This document shows positions 54,059-63,362 of a DNA stretch of 64,000 nucleotides, one piece after another. The notes beneath the pieces are model-generated. The model was not told the origin of the DNA. It was given only the letters and a program-made list of their open reading frames with translations, and did no database searches. Each line of letters starts with the position of its first letter. Within the stretch, counting starts at the first letter, position 1. The position numbers and the translations under genes were made by a program. Origin of the DNA: Mycolicibacterium phocaicum (GTDB lineage Bacteria > Actinomycetota > Actinomycetes > Mycobacteriales > Mycobacteriaceae); contig NZ_AP022616.1 in the NCBI RefSeq assembly GCF_010731115.1, positions 5,518,001-5,582,000 of the forward strand, read 5' to 3'.

Positions 54059-54577
54059 ATGGGTTACCCGGACAACGTGCTGGCGGCCGACGAACATGTT
54101 GTGCTGCATCGGCACCCGCACTGGAAGCGCCTGATCGGGCCGGTGCTGGTGCTGCTGGTCGCGACGGCGCTGGCCGCTTTCCTCGCGGCGGTGGTCAATC
54201 ACACCAACTGGGATTCGAACGCCAAGAACATCATCTTCGCGGTGGTCGGCGTGGTCTGGCTGGTGGTGATCGGCTGGCTCACCGTCTGGCCGTTCCTGAC
54301 CTGGCGCTCAACGCATTTCGTGATCACCGACCGGCGGGTGATGTTCCGGCGCGGCGTGCTGACGCGGTCGGGTATCGACATTCCGCTGGCGCGCATCAAC
54401 AGCGTGGAGTTCCGGCACCAGCTACTGGACCGGATACTGCGCACCGGCACGCTGATCATCGAGTCGGCATCGCAGGATCCCCTGGAATTCCATGACATTC
54501 CGCGGGTGGAGCAGGTCCACTCGCTGCTGTATCACGAAGTCTTCGACACCTTGGGTTCCGAGGAGTCGCCCAGCTGA
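54059..54577 (+). CDS. Bacterial PH-domain membrane protein (Rv3278c-like)
   Basis: 172 residues. Two membrane helices (~24-46 and ~56-80) and a cytoplasmic bPH2/YdbT-type domain ('THFVITDRRVMFRRGVLTRS', 'PLARINSVEF', 'GTLIIESASQDPLEFHDI'). Function unknown; conserved next to birA in mycobacteria. The 3' end overlaps the convergent gtrA gene by 46 bases. Confidence 0.9.
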   Translation: MGYPDNVLAADEHVVLHRHPHWKRLIGPVLVLLVATALAAFLAAVVNHTNWDSNAKNIIFAVVGVVWLVVIGWLTVWPFLTWRSTHFVITDRRVMFRRGVLTRSGIDIPLARINSVEFRHQLLDRILRTGTLIIESASQDPLEFHDIPRVEQVHSLLYHEVFDTLGSEESPS

Positions 54578-55146
54578 GGGTCGTCGCCGAGTTCGTCGTA
54601 GGCCTCGGCGAAACCACCGGCGGTGATCGTCGCCTCGAGCGTCATGTCGGGTGCGTGCTTGGCCATCTCATCGGGGAACACCCAGCGCCGGAAGGCCCAG
54701 AACCGGAACGCCATCTGCAGCAGGTTGCCGATGATGTACGCCGACACGAAGTCGGCGATGTTCTCGACGGTCAGCGACACGTTGGGCTGGCGCAGCTGCA
54801 GCACGTAGCTGGACACCCACAGCGGGGCCATGCTCAGCAGCACGCCGACGCCACTGACCGCGAAGAACAGCAGCGCCTCGTGGTGGCGCAGGCGGCCACC
54901 GCGGTTCTGGAAGCTCCATTCGCGGTTCAGCACGTACGACGCGATGACCGCGACGATGCCGGCGATGATCTTGGCCGTCACCGGCTTGGGCTCGAGCACC
55001 GTGAGCTTGAGGGTGTAGAAGATGCCCGAGTCGATGACGAACGTCGTGGCGCCGACGATGGCGAACTTGATGAGCTCGTGATGCCGCTCGGCAAACGGCC
55101 GAATCACTCGGGGGAGCCGCGCGATCGTGGCCTCGGTGAACGACAT
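54532..55146 (-). CDS. GtrA-family membrane protein (Rv3277-like)
   Basis: 204 residues from ATG 55146. Four membrane helices (~26-46, 57-74, 89-112, 130-150) with the family block 'IKFAIVGATTFVIDSGIFYT' and 'LNREWSFQNR'. GtrA-like proteins are thought to assist movement of polyprenyl-phosphate-linked sugars for cell-wall polysaccharide synthesis. A charged C-terminal tail lies opposite the PH-domain gene. Confidence 0.9.
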   Translation of the reverse strand: MSFTEATIARLPRVIRPFAERHHELIKFAIVGATTFVIDSGIFYTLKLTVLEPKPVTAKIIAGIVAVIASYVLNREWSFQNRGGRLRHHEALLFFAVSGVGVLLSMAPLWVSSYVLQLRQPNVSLTVENIADFVSAYIIGNLLQMAFRFWAFRRWVFPDEMAKHAPDMTLEATITAGGFAEAYDELGDDPQLGDSSEPKVSKTS

Positions 55147-55167
55147 AAGCGGCCAGTTTACGGAAAG

Positions 55168-55196
55168 TACCTGCATTTCACGTACCCGTGCAGGTA
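55168..55196. promoter_or_regulatory. Inverted repeat TACCTGC-N15-GCAGGTA between gtrA and purK
   Basis: Perfect 7-bp arms (55168-55174 and 55190-55196) in the 83-bp divergent gap. The spacing would put the two half-sites on roughly the same helix face. Possible operator for purK or gtrA; no regulator is known to me. Confidence 0.3.
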
Positions 55197-55229
55197 GGGA
55201 CGCCCTCGGCGCGTGACAAACTAGGCGCC

Positions 55230-56447
55230 GTGACGCAACCCCCCGTCGTGGCAATGATCGGTGGCGGCCAGCTGGCCCGCATGACCCACCAGGCCGCCAT
55301 CGCACTCGGTCAGACCCTGCGGGTCCTGGCGGTTTCCGCCGACGAGCCCGCCGCCCAGGTGAGCCCCGCGGTGGTGCTGGGCTCGCACACCGACCTCGAG
55401 GCGTTGCGCCAGGTGGCGGCCGGTGCGTCGGCCCTGACGTTCGATCACGAGCACGTGCCGACCGAGCTGCTGCAGACGCTCGTCGCGGACGGCGTCAACG
55501 TGGCCCCGCCGCCGTCGGCGCTGGTGCACGCGCAGGACAAGTTGGTCATGCGCCGCCGGCTGGCCGAACTCGGCGCGCCGGTGCCGCGCTACCGCGAGGT
55601 GGCGTCGACCGCCGAGCTGGATGCCATCGACGAGCTCGCCGCTGAGACCGGTGGTGCGCTGGTGGTGAAGGCCAGCCGCGGTGGTTACGACGGCAAGGGC
55701 GTCACGCTGACCGACGACGTCGCGCAGGCCCGCGCCGCCGCCGAGGGCTACCTGGCCGCCGGCGTGGCGGTGCTGGTGGAGGAGAAGGTCGCCATGCGCC
55801 GCGAGCTGGCCGCGCTGGTCGCCCGCTCGCCGTTCGGGCAGGGCGCGGCGTGGCCCGTCGTGCACACCGTGCAGGAGGACGGCATCTGCGTCGAGGTGAT
55901 CGCGCCGGCGCCGCAGCTGGACGCCGCGTTGGCGACGGCGGCCGAACAGCTCGCGCTGCGGATCGCCGATGAGCTCGGTGTGGTCGGCGTGCTGGCGGTC
56001 GAGCTCTTCGAGACGGTCGACGGCGCGCTGGTGGTCAACGAGTTGGCCATGCGTCCGCACAACTCCGGGCACTGGAGCATGGACGGCGCGACGACGAGCC
56101 AGTTCGAGCAGCACCTACGCGCGGTCCTGGACTACCCGCTGGGGTCGACGGCACCGCTGGCGCCGGTGACGGTGATGGCGAACGTGCTCGGCGCGCCGAC
56201 TCAGCCGGCGATGACGATGGACGAGCGCCTGCACCACCTGTTCGGCCGGCTGCCCGAGGCCCGGGTGCACCTGTACGGCAAGGGGGAGCGGCCTGGCCGC
56301 AAGATCGGTCACGTCAACATCGTCGGCGCGCCGGGCGGCTCGCTCGATGACGCGGACTACGTGGCCGACGTACGCGAGCGCGCTGTGCGGGCCGCGCATT
56401 GGTTGTCGCACGCTGAGTGGACCGACGGATGGAGTGGACATGAGTGA
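55230..56447 (+). CDS. purK: N5-carboxyaminoimidazole ribonucleotide synthase
   Basis: 405 residues from GTG 55230; the 14 codons upstream in frame overlap the intergenic palindrome. ATP-grasp enzyme: '[17 protein letters not shown]', 'FDHEHVP', '[14 protein letters not shown]' and '[13 protein letters not shown]'. It makes N5-CAIR from AIR, ATP and bicarbonate, the sixth step of purine synthesis in the two-enzyme bacterial route. It overlaps purE by 8 bases. Confidence 0.96.
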   Translation: MTQPPVVAMIGGGQLARMTHQAAIALGQTLRVLAVSADEPAAQVSPAVVLGSHTDLEALRQVAAGASALTFDHEHVPTELLQTLVADGVNVAPPPSALVHAQDKLVMRRRLAELGAPVPRYREVASTAELDAIDELAAETGGALVVKASRGGYDGKGVTLTDDVAQARAAAEGYLAAGVAVLVEEKVAMRRELAALVARSPFGQGAAWPVVHTVQEDGICVEVIAPAPQLDAALATAAEQLALRIADELGVVGVLAVELFETVDGALVVNELAMRPHNSGHWSMDGATTSQFEQHLRAVLDYPLGSTAPLAPVTVMANVLGAPTQPAMTMDERLHHLFGRLPEARVHLYGKGERPGRKIGHVNIVGAPGGSLDDADYVADVRERAVRAAHWLSHAEWTDGWSGHE

Positions 56448-56952
56448 CCGGGTGGGACCGCGCGTCGGCCTGATCATGGGCAGTGACAGCGACTGGTCGG
56501 TGATGGAGGACGCGGCCACCGCGCTCGCCGAGTTCGAGGTGCCGTTCGAGGTCGGCGTGGTGTCGGCGCACCGCACGCCGCAGCGCATGCTCGACTACGC
56601 CAAGTCCGCCGCGGACCGCGGCGTCGAGGTGATCATCGCCGGCGCCGGTGGCGCCGCGCACCTGCCCGGCATGGTGGCGTCGGCCACTCCGCTGCCGGTG
56701 ATCGGGGTTCCGGTGCCGCTGGCCCGCCTCGACGGCATGGACTCGTTGCTGTCGATCGTGCAGATGCCCGCCGGCGTGCCGGTGGCCACGGTGTCGATCG
56801 GCGGCGCGCGCAACGCGGGCCTGCTGGCGGTACGCATCCTGGGGTCGGCCGATGCCGCGCTGCGGGCCCGGATGCAGCGCTTCCAGGCGGACCTGGAGCA
56901 GATGGTGCTCGACAAGGACGAGGCGCTACGGAATCGGTTGCTGGGCAAGTAA
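56440..56952 (+). CDS. purE: N5-carboxyaminoimidazole ribonucleotide mutase
   Basis: 170 residues from ATG 56440. Class I PurE with '[14 protein letters not shown]', active-site His in '[11 protein letters not shown]' and '[14 protein letters not shown]'. Octameric enzyme that moves the carboxyl of N5-CAIR to form CAIR. Cotranslated with purK. Confidence 0.96.
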   Translation: MSDRVGPRVGLIMGSDSDWSVMEDAATALAEFEVPFEVGVVSAHRTPQRMLDYAKSAADRGVEVIIAGAGGAAHLPGMVASATPLPVIGVPVPLARLDGMDSLLSIVQMPAGVPVATVSIGGARNAGLLAVRILGSADAALRARMQRFQADLEQMVLDKDEALRNRLLGK

Positions 56953-56963
56953 GCTCACGATCG

Positions 56964-57788
56964 ATGAAATCTTCATTCGCGCGGTACCGCAGCGTCGGCC
57001 ACAAACTCGTCACGGGATTCATGGAGCCGGAGGTGCTCCTGGTCGCCGGTGCGCTGGACGAGGCCCAGCGGGCCAGGTCCGTCGGCGGCGCGGTCGCCGA
57101 GATCGGCGTGCACCACGGCAAGCTGTTCATCGGCCTGAACCTGCTGCAGCGGGACGACGAAAAGTCCGTTGCCATCGACATTTTCGGCGACCAGGACCTC
57201 AACATCGACGGTTCCGGGGCCGGTGATCTGGCGAAGTTCACCAGCAACGTCGACGTCTGGTCGTCCATGGACAGCGTGGTGATCCACCAGGGTGACTCCA
57301 CGAAGCTGACCCCCGAGGTGCTGCTGGAGGAGGCCGGCGGGCCCGTCCGGTTCTTCAGCGTCGACGGTGGCCACACCGAGGAGATCGTCTACAGCGACAT
57401 GCAGCTGGCCGAGGCGACCCTGGCCGACGGCGGCATCGTCATCGCCGACGACGTCTTCAACGAGTTCTGGCCCGGCGTGGCGGTGGGCACGCTCAAGTAT
57501 CTCGATGACGGCGCCGGCCTGGCCCCGTTCGCGATCGGCTTCAACAAGGTGTTCTTCACCCAGCCGGAGTTCTGCGACTACTACCAGGCCGAACTCGAAT
57601 CGGCGGCACACCGCTCGGCCCGCATCCAGCACACCACCTCGGTTTTCGCCGGGCACCCGGTGCTGCTGCTGGGCCCCGTGACGGCCGTCGACGTGCTGCG
57701 CCGCAGCGAGACGTTGCGCACCGTCTATCACCGCACTTACCGCGAGCTGGTCCGTGGGCTGCAGAAGGTGTCGGGTCAGGGGCGGTAA
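56964..57788 (+). CDS. Class I SAM-dependent methyltransferase
   Basis: 274 residues. Motif I 'VAEIGVHHGKLFIGLNLL', then 'SVAIDIFGDQ' and 'VRFFSVDGGHTEEIVYSDM' (the Asp-Gly-Gly-His of Methyltransf_24-type enzymes), 'GGIVIADDVFN'. It resembles methyltransferases acting on sugars in glycan or glycopeptidolipid loci. It starts 11 bases after purE and is absent from this position in M. tuberculosis, where purE is followed by fadE25. A role in EPS or lipid methylation is possible; substrate unknown. Confidence 0.82.
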   Translation: MKSSFARYRSVGHKLVTGFMEPEVLLVAGALDEAQRARSVGGAVAEIGVHHGKLFIGLNLLQRDDEKSVAIDIFGDQDLNIDGSGAGDLAKFTSNVDVWSSMDSVVIHQGDSTKLTPEVLLEEAGGPVRFFSVDGGHTEEIVYSDMQLAEATLADGGIVIADDVFNEFWPGVAVGTLKYLDDGAGLAPFAIGFNKVFFTQPEFCDYYQAELESAAHRSARIQHTTSVFAGHPVLLLGPVTAVDVLRRSETLRTVYHRTYRELVRGLQKVSGQGR

Positions 57789-57791
57789 AGT

Positions 57792-57803
57792 TACCGGCGA
57801 GTA
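57792..57803. promoter_or_regulatory. Imperfect dyad TACCGGCGAGTA upstream of fadE25
   Basis: TAC....GTA dyad within TTACCGGCGAGTAG, 41 bases before the fadE25 start and 3 bases after the methyltransferase stop. It is the size and position of a TetR-type site for a fatty-acid gene. Weak call without comparison. Confidence 0.3.
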
Positions 57804-57844
57804 GCACCCCGCATCTCGCCACATGGGCAGGCAAGGAGCCATCA

Positions 57845-59005
57845 ATGTCTATCGGTAACCCGTCATTCGATCTGTTTCAGCTGCCGGAAGAGCATCAGGA
57901 GCTGCGTGCCGCCATCCGGGCCCTGGCCGAGAAGGAGATCGCCCCGTTTGCCGCCGAGGTCGACGAGCAGGCCCGGTTCCCGCAGGAGGCCAGTGACGCG
58001 CTGACCGCGTCCGGTTTCAACGCCGTGCACGTGCCCGAGGAGTTCGGCGGCCAGGGCGCGGACTCGGTGGCCGCCTGCATCGTCATCGAGGAAGTGGCCC
58101 GGGTCGACGTGTCGGCGTCGCTGATCCCCGCGGTCAACAAGCTCGGCACCATGGGCCTGATCCTGAACGGCTCCGACGATCTCAAGCGCAAGGTGCTGCC
58201 CGATTTGGTTGATGGCGCGCTTGCTTCTTATGCGCTGTCTGAGCGGGAGGCCGGCAGCGATGCCGCAGCGATGCGCACGCGCGCCAAGGCCGACGGTGAC
58301 GACTGGATCCTCAACGGCGCCAAGGCGTGGATCACCAACGGTGGCAAGTCGAGCTGGTACACCGTGATGGCCGTGACCGACCCCGACAAGGGCGCCAACG
58401 GCATTTCGGCGTTCATGGTGCACATCGACGACGAGGGCTTCTCCATCGGCCCCAAGGAGCGCAAGCTCGGCATCAAGGGTTCGCCGACCACCGAGCTGTA
58501 CTTCGAGAACTGCCGCATCCCGGGTGACCGCATCATCGGCGAGCCGGGCACGGGCTTCAAGACCGCGCTGGCGACGCTGGATCACACCCGTCCGACCATC
58601 GGTGCACAGGCCGTCGGTGTGGCGCAGGGTGCACTGGACGCCGCGATCGCCTACACCAAGGACCGCAAGCAGTTCGGCAAGGCGATCAGCCAGTTCCAGG
58701 GTGTCGAGTTCATGATCGCGGACATGGCGATGAAGACCGAGGCGGCCCGCCTGATGGTCTACAACGCCGCGGCCCGCGCCGAGCGTGGTGAGGGCAACCT
58801 GGGCTTCATCTCGGCGGCGTCGAAGTGTTTCGCCTCGGATGTGGCGATGGAGGTGACCACCAACGCCGTGCAGTTGTTCGGCGGTGCCGGTTACACCGTG
58901 GACTTCCCGGTGGAGCGCATGATGCGCGATGCCAAGATCACCCAGATCTACGAGGGCACCAACCAGATTCAGCGGGTCGTGATGTCCCGCGCCCTGCTGC
59001 GCTGA
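57845..59005 (+). CDS. fadE25: Acyl-CoA dehydrogenase
   Basis: 386 residues (M. tuberculosis FadE25: 389). FAD and substrate motifs 'YALSEREAGSDAAAMRTRAK', 'KAWITNGGKSSWY', 'RKQFGKAISQFQGVEFMIAD' and catalytic Glu in 'IYEGTNQIQRVV'. It oxidises acyl-CoA to enoyl-CoA in beta-oxidation or branched amino-acid breakdown. AAGGAG lies 7 bases before the ATG. It ends 9 bases from the convergent TIGR03089 gene. Confidence 0.95.
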   Translation: MSIGNPSFDLFQLPEEHQELRAAIRALAEKEIAPFAAEVDEQARFPQEASDALTASGFNAVHVPEEFGGQGADSVAACIVIEEVARVDVSASLIPAVNKLGTMGLILNGSDDLKRKVLPDLVDGALASYALSEREAGSDAAAMRTRAKADGDDWILNGAKAWITNGGKSSWYTVMAVTDPDKGANGISAFMVHIDDEGFSIGPKERKLGIKGSPTTELYFENCRIPGDRIIGEPGTGFKTALATLDHTRPTIGAQAVGVAQGALDAAIAYTKDRKQFGKAISQFQGVEFMIADMAMKTEAARLMVYNAAARAERGEGNLGFISAASKCFASDVAMEVTTNAVQLFGGAGYTVDFPVERMMRDAKITQIYEGTNQIQRVVMSRALLR

Positions 59006-59014
59006 CGTCAGGCG

Positions 59015-59743
59015 CTACAGGTCGGCAGTGACCTTCTCCGTCGCGCGGCGCCGCTCCAACGCGCCCGCGTCGGGGTTGGCCACCTGCACCAGGGAGGCGC
59101 CGCCGGCGAACACCGTCAGCAGATTGGCGACGAGTTCGTCTGGGCTGCCCCACGCGGCCGTCGACAGCAGCCGGGTGCCGGTGGTGAATCCCTTTGCCGC
59201 CGCACCGTTGCGGGCCGCGGCGAGGACATCGTCGACCGAGCGGTCGGCCAGGGCCGGACCAGGGTTCCGTTCGGGCACGATCTGATCGCCGTGCACCCGA
59301 ACGGATGTCGCGTAGTCGGTGACGCCGATCGGTAGGTCGGGGACCGGCTTGCCGAACGGATCGAGCGACAGTACGACGACTTCGCCTGCACCGGTCTCGT
59401 CGGCCGCGTCGATGCGATCGGCCGTGCACAGCGCGATATCGCAGCCGGATGGGATCGATTCTCCGGCTGTGTCTTTCAGCAAGACTTCCGCGCCGATGTA
59501 CCAGATGCCGAACAACACGCCGGCCGTCTGCCAGTGCGCGGGCAGCAGCACCGCGACCCGGCTGCCCGGACCTGCGCCGAGTTCGTCACGCAACAGGTTG
59601 GCGGTCTTGGCGGCCCAGTTGCTCAGTGTCACCGCCGACAGCTCGATGCGCTCGCCGGTGGCATCGTCGTAGTAGGTGATGCGCGGCCCGGCCGGGTCGT
59701 CACGCAGCAACGGGTCGAGGATCGCGCTGGACAGGTTGGTCAC
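59015..59743 (-). CDS. TIGR03089-family protein (Rv3268-like)
   Basis: 242 residues from GTG 59743, two bases after the stop of the LCP gene. It looks like the N-terminal half of an acyl-CoA synthetase ('SAVTLSNWAAKTANLLRDEL', 'GSRVAVLLPAHWQTAGVLFG') but lacks the adenylation P-loop and C-terminal domain, as is usual for this actinobacterial family. Function unknown; its conserved link to the LCP gene hints at a cell-envelope role. Confidence 0.88.
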   Translation of the reverse strand: MTNLSSAILDPLLRDDPAGPRITYYDDATGERIELSAVTLSNWAAKTANLLRDELGAGPGSRVAVLLPAHWQTAGVLFGIWYIGAEVLLKDTAGESIPSGCDIALCTADRIDAADETGAGEVVVLSLDPFGKPVPDLPIGVTDYATSVRVHGDQIVPERNPGPALADRSVDDVLAAARNGAAAKGFTTGTRLLSTAAWGSPDELVANLLTVFAGGASLVQVANPDAGALERRRATEKVTADL

Positions 59744-59745
59744 GG

Positions 59746-61215
59746 TCAGTCCACGCACTTGGGGTCGGCCGCGCCCGCGGTGATGATGGGTGACGGCGGG
59801 ACCTGGGTGGTGGTGCCGGAATCGGTGGTGTCGGAGGCGGATTGCGTCACGGTGTGGCTACCGCCGTCCAGGCCGGAACCAGGGCCCGCGTAGTCGTGCG
59901 AAAGCACGACCCGCACCGCGCCGCTCGGCACGGAGGCGTTCTCCACCACCGGCAGATTGCCCAGCTGTTCGGCGATGGCCTTGGCTCCGAGGTCGTCGGA
60001 CTTCGCGGCCTGGATCTGGCTCGACGTCACGTGGTCGGCCTCGTTGTTGCCGACTTTGCCTGCGACGAAGCCCTTTTCGGTGAGGACCTCCGACACCGCC
60101 GCGGCCAGTCCGTTGATGTCACTGTCGTTGACGACGTCGACGGTGGTGTTGCCGGGGGTGTACGCGAGCTTCTCGGTCTTGCCCTCGGCCTGGTCCTGCA
60201 GCAGACCGGCCACCCACTGCTGCACCTGTGCGGGGTCGACGCGCACGACGCTCTGGGTGCCGTCGTCGCTCCAGCCGTCCTCGGCGAGCACCGGGATGGT
60301 GGCGAACGCGACGTTGCCGCCCGCCAGCTTCTGCATCTGCTGGACGAAATCCATGATGTCCCAACCATCGGACAGCACCACCGACCGCTGCACGGCGCTG
60401 CGGAGCCGGCTCAGGGTGCTGGGGCTGGACAGCGTCTGCCCGGAGATGATGTCGTGCGCCAGCGACGCCATGAAGACCTGCTGGCGCGTCACCCGGTCCA
60501 GGTCGCCGCGGGGCAGATCGTGCCGCTGCCGCACGAAGCTCAGGGCCTGCGGGCCGTTGAGTTTCTGCCAGCCCGCCGGGAAGTTCGCGCCCGACAACGG
60601 TTCGTCGACGGCGTTCTTCAGACACACGTTGACGCCGCCGAGGGCATCGGTGATCAAGGCGAAGCCCAGCAACCCGACCTCGGCGTAGTGGTCGACGGTG
60701 ACGCCTGTGAGCTTTGCCACGGTTTTGATTAGCGCCTCGCGGCCGGCCTCGACGGCTTTCGGCTCGGCGGTGGCGGCGTCCTCACCCTGCTCCTCGACGA
60801 GTTCCTTCATCTTCTCGAGCTTCACCTGACCGAAGACACCGTTGATCTTGGTCTTGCCCAGCCCCGGCGCCTGCACATAGGAGTCGCGCGGGATGGAGAT
60901 GGCGGTGGCCGAGCGCCCGTTGTTGGGGATGCGCACCAGGATGATGGTGTCGGTGTTGGTGGACACGTCGTCGCCGGCGCGCAGCGTCGCGAGTTCGTCC
61001 TCTGACAAGGGATTTCCGTGCGCGTCGGTACGGCTGTCCATACCCACCAGGAGGATGTCGACGGCACCGTCGTCGCCCCCGCCGCCGAGGGCCGCGGTGC
61101 TGATGCGGTTGATGCCGGATTCCAGCGAACGCAGGCTGCTCCAGGCCACGCCGGTGCCCACCATCACGAGCACCGTCGTCATGACGGCGAGGATGCGGAA
61201 CAGTCGACCTGGCAC
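59746..61215 (-). CDS. LytR-CpsA-Psr family cell-wall polymer ligase (Rv3267/Lcp1-like)
   Basis: 489 residues from GTG 61215. Signal anchor (~9-27), LCP catalytic domain ('VDILLVGMDSRTDAHGNPLS', 'TDTIILVRIP', 'AISIPRDSYV', and the Arg-rich 'FVRQRHDLPRGDLDRVTRQQ') and a C-terminal LytR_C domain ('VDVVNDSDINGLAAAVSEVL'). Mycobacterial Lcp1 joins arabinogalactan to peptidoglycan. With wbbL and manB adjacent, this is a cell-wall linkage cluster; the same class of enzyme could also attach the EPS. Confidence 0.93.
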   Translation of the reverse strand: MPGRLFRILAVMTTVLVMVGTGVAWSSLRSLESGINRISTAALGGGGDDGAVDILLVGMDSRTDAHGNPLSEDELATLRAGDDVSTNTDTIILVRIPNNGRSATAISIPRDSYVQAPGLGKTKINGVFGQVKLEKMKELVEEQGEDAATAEPKAVEAGREALIKTVAKLTGVTVDHYAEVGLLGFALITDALGGVNVCLKNAVDEPLSGANFPAGWQKLNGPQALSFVRQRHDLPRGDLDRVTRQQVFMASLAHDIISGQTLSSPSTLSRLRSAVQRSVVLSDGWDIMDFVQQMQKLAGGNVAFATIPVLAEDGWSDDGTQSVVRVDPAQVQQWVAGLLQDQAEGKTEKLAYTPGNTTVDVVNDSDINGLAAAVSEVLTEKGFVAGKVGNNEADHVTSSQIQAAKSDDLGAKAIAEQLGNLPVVENASVPSGAVRVVLSHDYAGPGSGLDGGSHTVTQSASDTTDSGTTTQVPPSPIITAGAADPKCVD

Positions 61216-61304
61216 CAGGACAGGCTACTGGTGAGCGCTTGCCGTGGCCGGTAGCCCGGGGTTCGGCGGGTCACACCCTGGTGCGGGTACGGCCGTCGGC
61301 CCGC

Positions 61305-61310
61305 TAACCT
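61305..61310 (+). promoter_or_regulatory. -10 element (TAACCT) of a probable leaderless wbbL promoter
   Basis: TAACCT fits TAnnnT and ends 7 bases before the GTG at 61318; CTAGGCC between them has no Shine-Dalgarno sequence. A transcript would start at or beside the GTG. Confidence 0.45.
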
Positions 61311-61317
61311 CTAGGCC

Positions 61318-62235
61318 GTGATCGAGCAGCCATCCGTACCGCAATCGGATCGCCCGCTGCTCGTGGTGACGGTGACGTATTCACCCGGCGCGCATCTGGA
61401 CCGTTTCCTGAAGACGCTGGCCCACGCGACGGAACGCCGCCTGCTGGTGGTGATGGCCGACAACGGCTCGACCGACGGTGCGCCCGAGTCGGCCCTGGAG
61501 CGCTACGCCGACGTCGAGTTGTTCCGCACGGGCGGCAACCTCGGCTACGGCACCGCGGTGAACCGCGCCGTCGCGGCCTACCTCGACACGCCCGACAGCG
61601 TCGTCGACCAGGAGTTCTTCGTCGTGGTCAACCCGGATGTGCAGTGGGGACCGCACAGCATCGACGAGTTGTTCGCCGGGGCGGCGCGGTGGCCCGCGGC
61701 CGGTGCGGTGGGTCCGCTGATCCGCGACCCCGACGGCTCGGTCTATCCGTCGGCGCGGCATCAGCCGAGCCTGATCCGCGGCGGCATGCACGCCGTGGTG
61801 GGCCCGTTCTGGAAATCCAACCCGTGGACGGCGGCCTACCGCCAGGACCGGCTGGAGCCCAGTGAACGCGCCGTCGGCTGGTTGTCGGGCTCGTGTCTGT
61901 TGTTGCGCACCAAGGCGTTCCGGCAGATCGGCGGATTCGACGAGAACTACTTCATGTACATGGAGGACGTCGACCTCGGTGACCGGCTCGCGCAGGGTGG
62001 CTGGCAGAACGTGTACGTGCCGGCCGCCGAAATCCTGCACGACAAGGGACATTCCACAGGACGGGACCCGGCCCGCAATCTGGCCGCGCACCACCGCAGT
62101 ACCTATACATTCCTTGCCGACCGGCATCCGCACTGGTGGCAGGCCCCGCTGCGGTGGACCATCAAGTCGGCGCTGAACGCGCGCGAACGCGCGGTGGTGG
62201 GCAATTCCAGGCGTAAGCGCCGTCGGGCGAACTAG
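61318..62235 (+). CDS. wbbL: Rhamnosyltransferase WbbL (arabinogalactan linker)
   Basis: 305 residues from GTG 61318 (M. tuberculosis WbbL1: 301). GT2 (GT-A) fold: 'VVMADNGSTDGAPESALERY', 'FRTGGNLGYGTAVNRAVAAY', metal-site region 'VVVNPDVQWG' and 'FMYMEDVDLGDRLAQGG'. It adds L-rhamnose from dTDP-rhamnose to decaprenyl-PP-GlcNAc, making the linker that ties arabinogalactan to peptidoglycan; essential in mycobacteria. rmlD, its usual neighbour, is missing here. Confidence 0.94.
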   Translation: MIEQPSVPQSDRPLLVVTVTYSPGAHLDRFLKTLAHATERRLLVVMADNGSTDGAPESALERYADVELFRTGGNLGYGTAVNRAVAAYLDTPDSVVDQEFFVVVNPDVQWGPHSIDELFAGAARWPAAGAVGPLIRDPDGSVYPSARHQPSLIRGGMHAVVGPFWKSNPWTAAYRQDRLEPSERAVGWLSGSCLLLRTKAFRQIGGFDENYFMYMEDVDLGDRLAQGGWQNVYVPAAEILHDKGHSTGRDPARNLAAHHRSTYTFLADRHPHWWQAPLRWTIKSALNARERAVVGNSRRKRRRAN

Positions 62236-62273
62236 GCTACCGGCGATGACCTCGAGGCTTGAAAGGACGCGAG

Positions 62274-63362
62274 TTGAGTGACGCGGTGAATCCGGTTGAC
62301 GTCGACGCGGTCATCCTGGTGGGTGGGCAGGGCACCCGGCTGCGCCCGCTGACCCTCTCGGCGCCCAAGCCGATGCTGCCGACGGCGGGAGTGCCGTTCC
62401 TGTCCCACCTGCTCGCCCGGATCGCGGCCGCGGGTATCCGCCATGTGGTGCTGGGTACCTCGTACAAGGCCGAGGTCTTCGAGGCGGAATTCGGCGACGG
62501 CTCCAAGCTGGGCCTGGAGATCGAGTACGTGGTCGAGGAGGAGGCCCGGGGCACCGGTGGCGGTATCGCCAACGTGGCGCCCAAGCTGCGCCACCCGACC
62601 GCCATGGTGTTCAACGGTGACGTGCTCTCCGGGCTGGATCTCGGTGCGATGGTCGCCAGCCACCGCGAGCGGCAGGCCGACGTCACGCTGCACCTCGTGC
62701 GGGTGAGCGACCCGCGCGCGTTCGGTTGTGTGCCAACCGATTCCGAGGGCGTGGTGACGGCGTTCCTGGAGAAGACGCAGGACCCGCCGACCGATCAGAT
62801 CAACGCGGGCTGCTATCTGTTCCAGCGTGCGGTGATCGATGAGATCCCCACCGGCCGTGAGGTATCGGTCGAACGCGAGGTGTTCCCGAAGCTGTTGTCC
62901 GACGGTTTCAAGGTGTGCGGTTACGTCGACGCCAGCTACTGGCGTGACATGGGCACGCCCGACGACTTCGTCCGTGGCTCAGCGGATCTGGTGCGCGGTA
63001 TCGCACCGTCGCCGGTACTCGACGGGCACCGCGGCGAGAGCCTGGTGCACGAGGGTGCCGCGGTGGCGCCCGGTGCGCTGCTGATCGGCGGGACAGTGGT
63101 GGGCCGCGGCGCGGAGATCGGCGCCGGCGCCCGGCTGGACGGTGCGGTGATCTTCGACGGCGTCAAGATCGAGGCCGGGTCGGTGATCGAGCGGTCCATC
63201 GTCGGGTTCGGCGCCCGGATCGGCCCGCGGGCGCTGATCCGTGACGGCGTCATCGGCGACGGCGCCAACATCGGCGCCCGCTGCGAGCTGCTGCGCGGTG
63301 CGCGGGTGTGGCCGGGGGTCACCATCCCCGACGGCGGTATTCGCTACTCCACGGACGTCTGA
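62274..63362 (+). CDS. manB: Mannose-1-phosphate guanylyltransferase
   Basis: 362 residues from TTG 62274, with AAAGGA 6 bases upstream. Nucleotidyltransferase signature 'GGQGTRLRPLT' with 'PKPMLP', 'VFNGDVL', and a C-terminal left-handed beta-helix of hexapeptide repeats ('GGTVVGRGAEIGAGARLDGA', 'RIGPRALIRDGVIGDGANIG'). Makes GDP-mannose for phosphatidylinositol mannosides, LM/LAM and mannosylated EPS. Orthologue of Rv3264c (359 aa). Ends overlapping the Nudix gene by 19 bases. Confidence 0.92.
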   Translation: MSDAVNPVDVDAVILVGGQGTRLRPLTLSAPKPMLPTAGVPFLSHLLARIAAAGIRHVVLGTSYKAEVFEAEFGDGSKLGLEIEYVVEEEARGTGGGIANVAPKLRHPTAMVFNGDVLSGLDLGAMVASHRERQADVTLHLVRVSDPRAFGCVPTDSEGVVTAFLEKTQDPPTDQINAGCYLFQRAVIDEIPTGREVSVEREVFPKLLSDGFKVCGYVDASYWRDMGTPDDFVRGSADLVRGIAPSPVLDGHRGESLVHEGAAVAPGALLIGGTVVGRGAEIGAGARLDGAVIFDGVKIEAGSVIERSIVGFGARIGPRALIRDGVIGDGANIGARCELLRGARVWPGVTIPDGGIRYSTDV

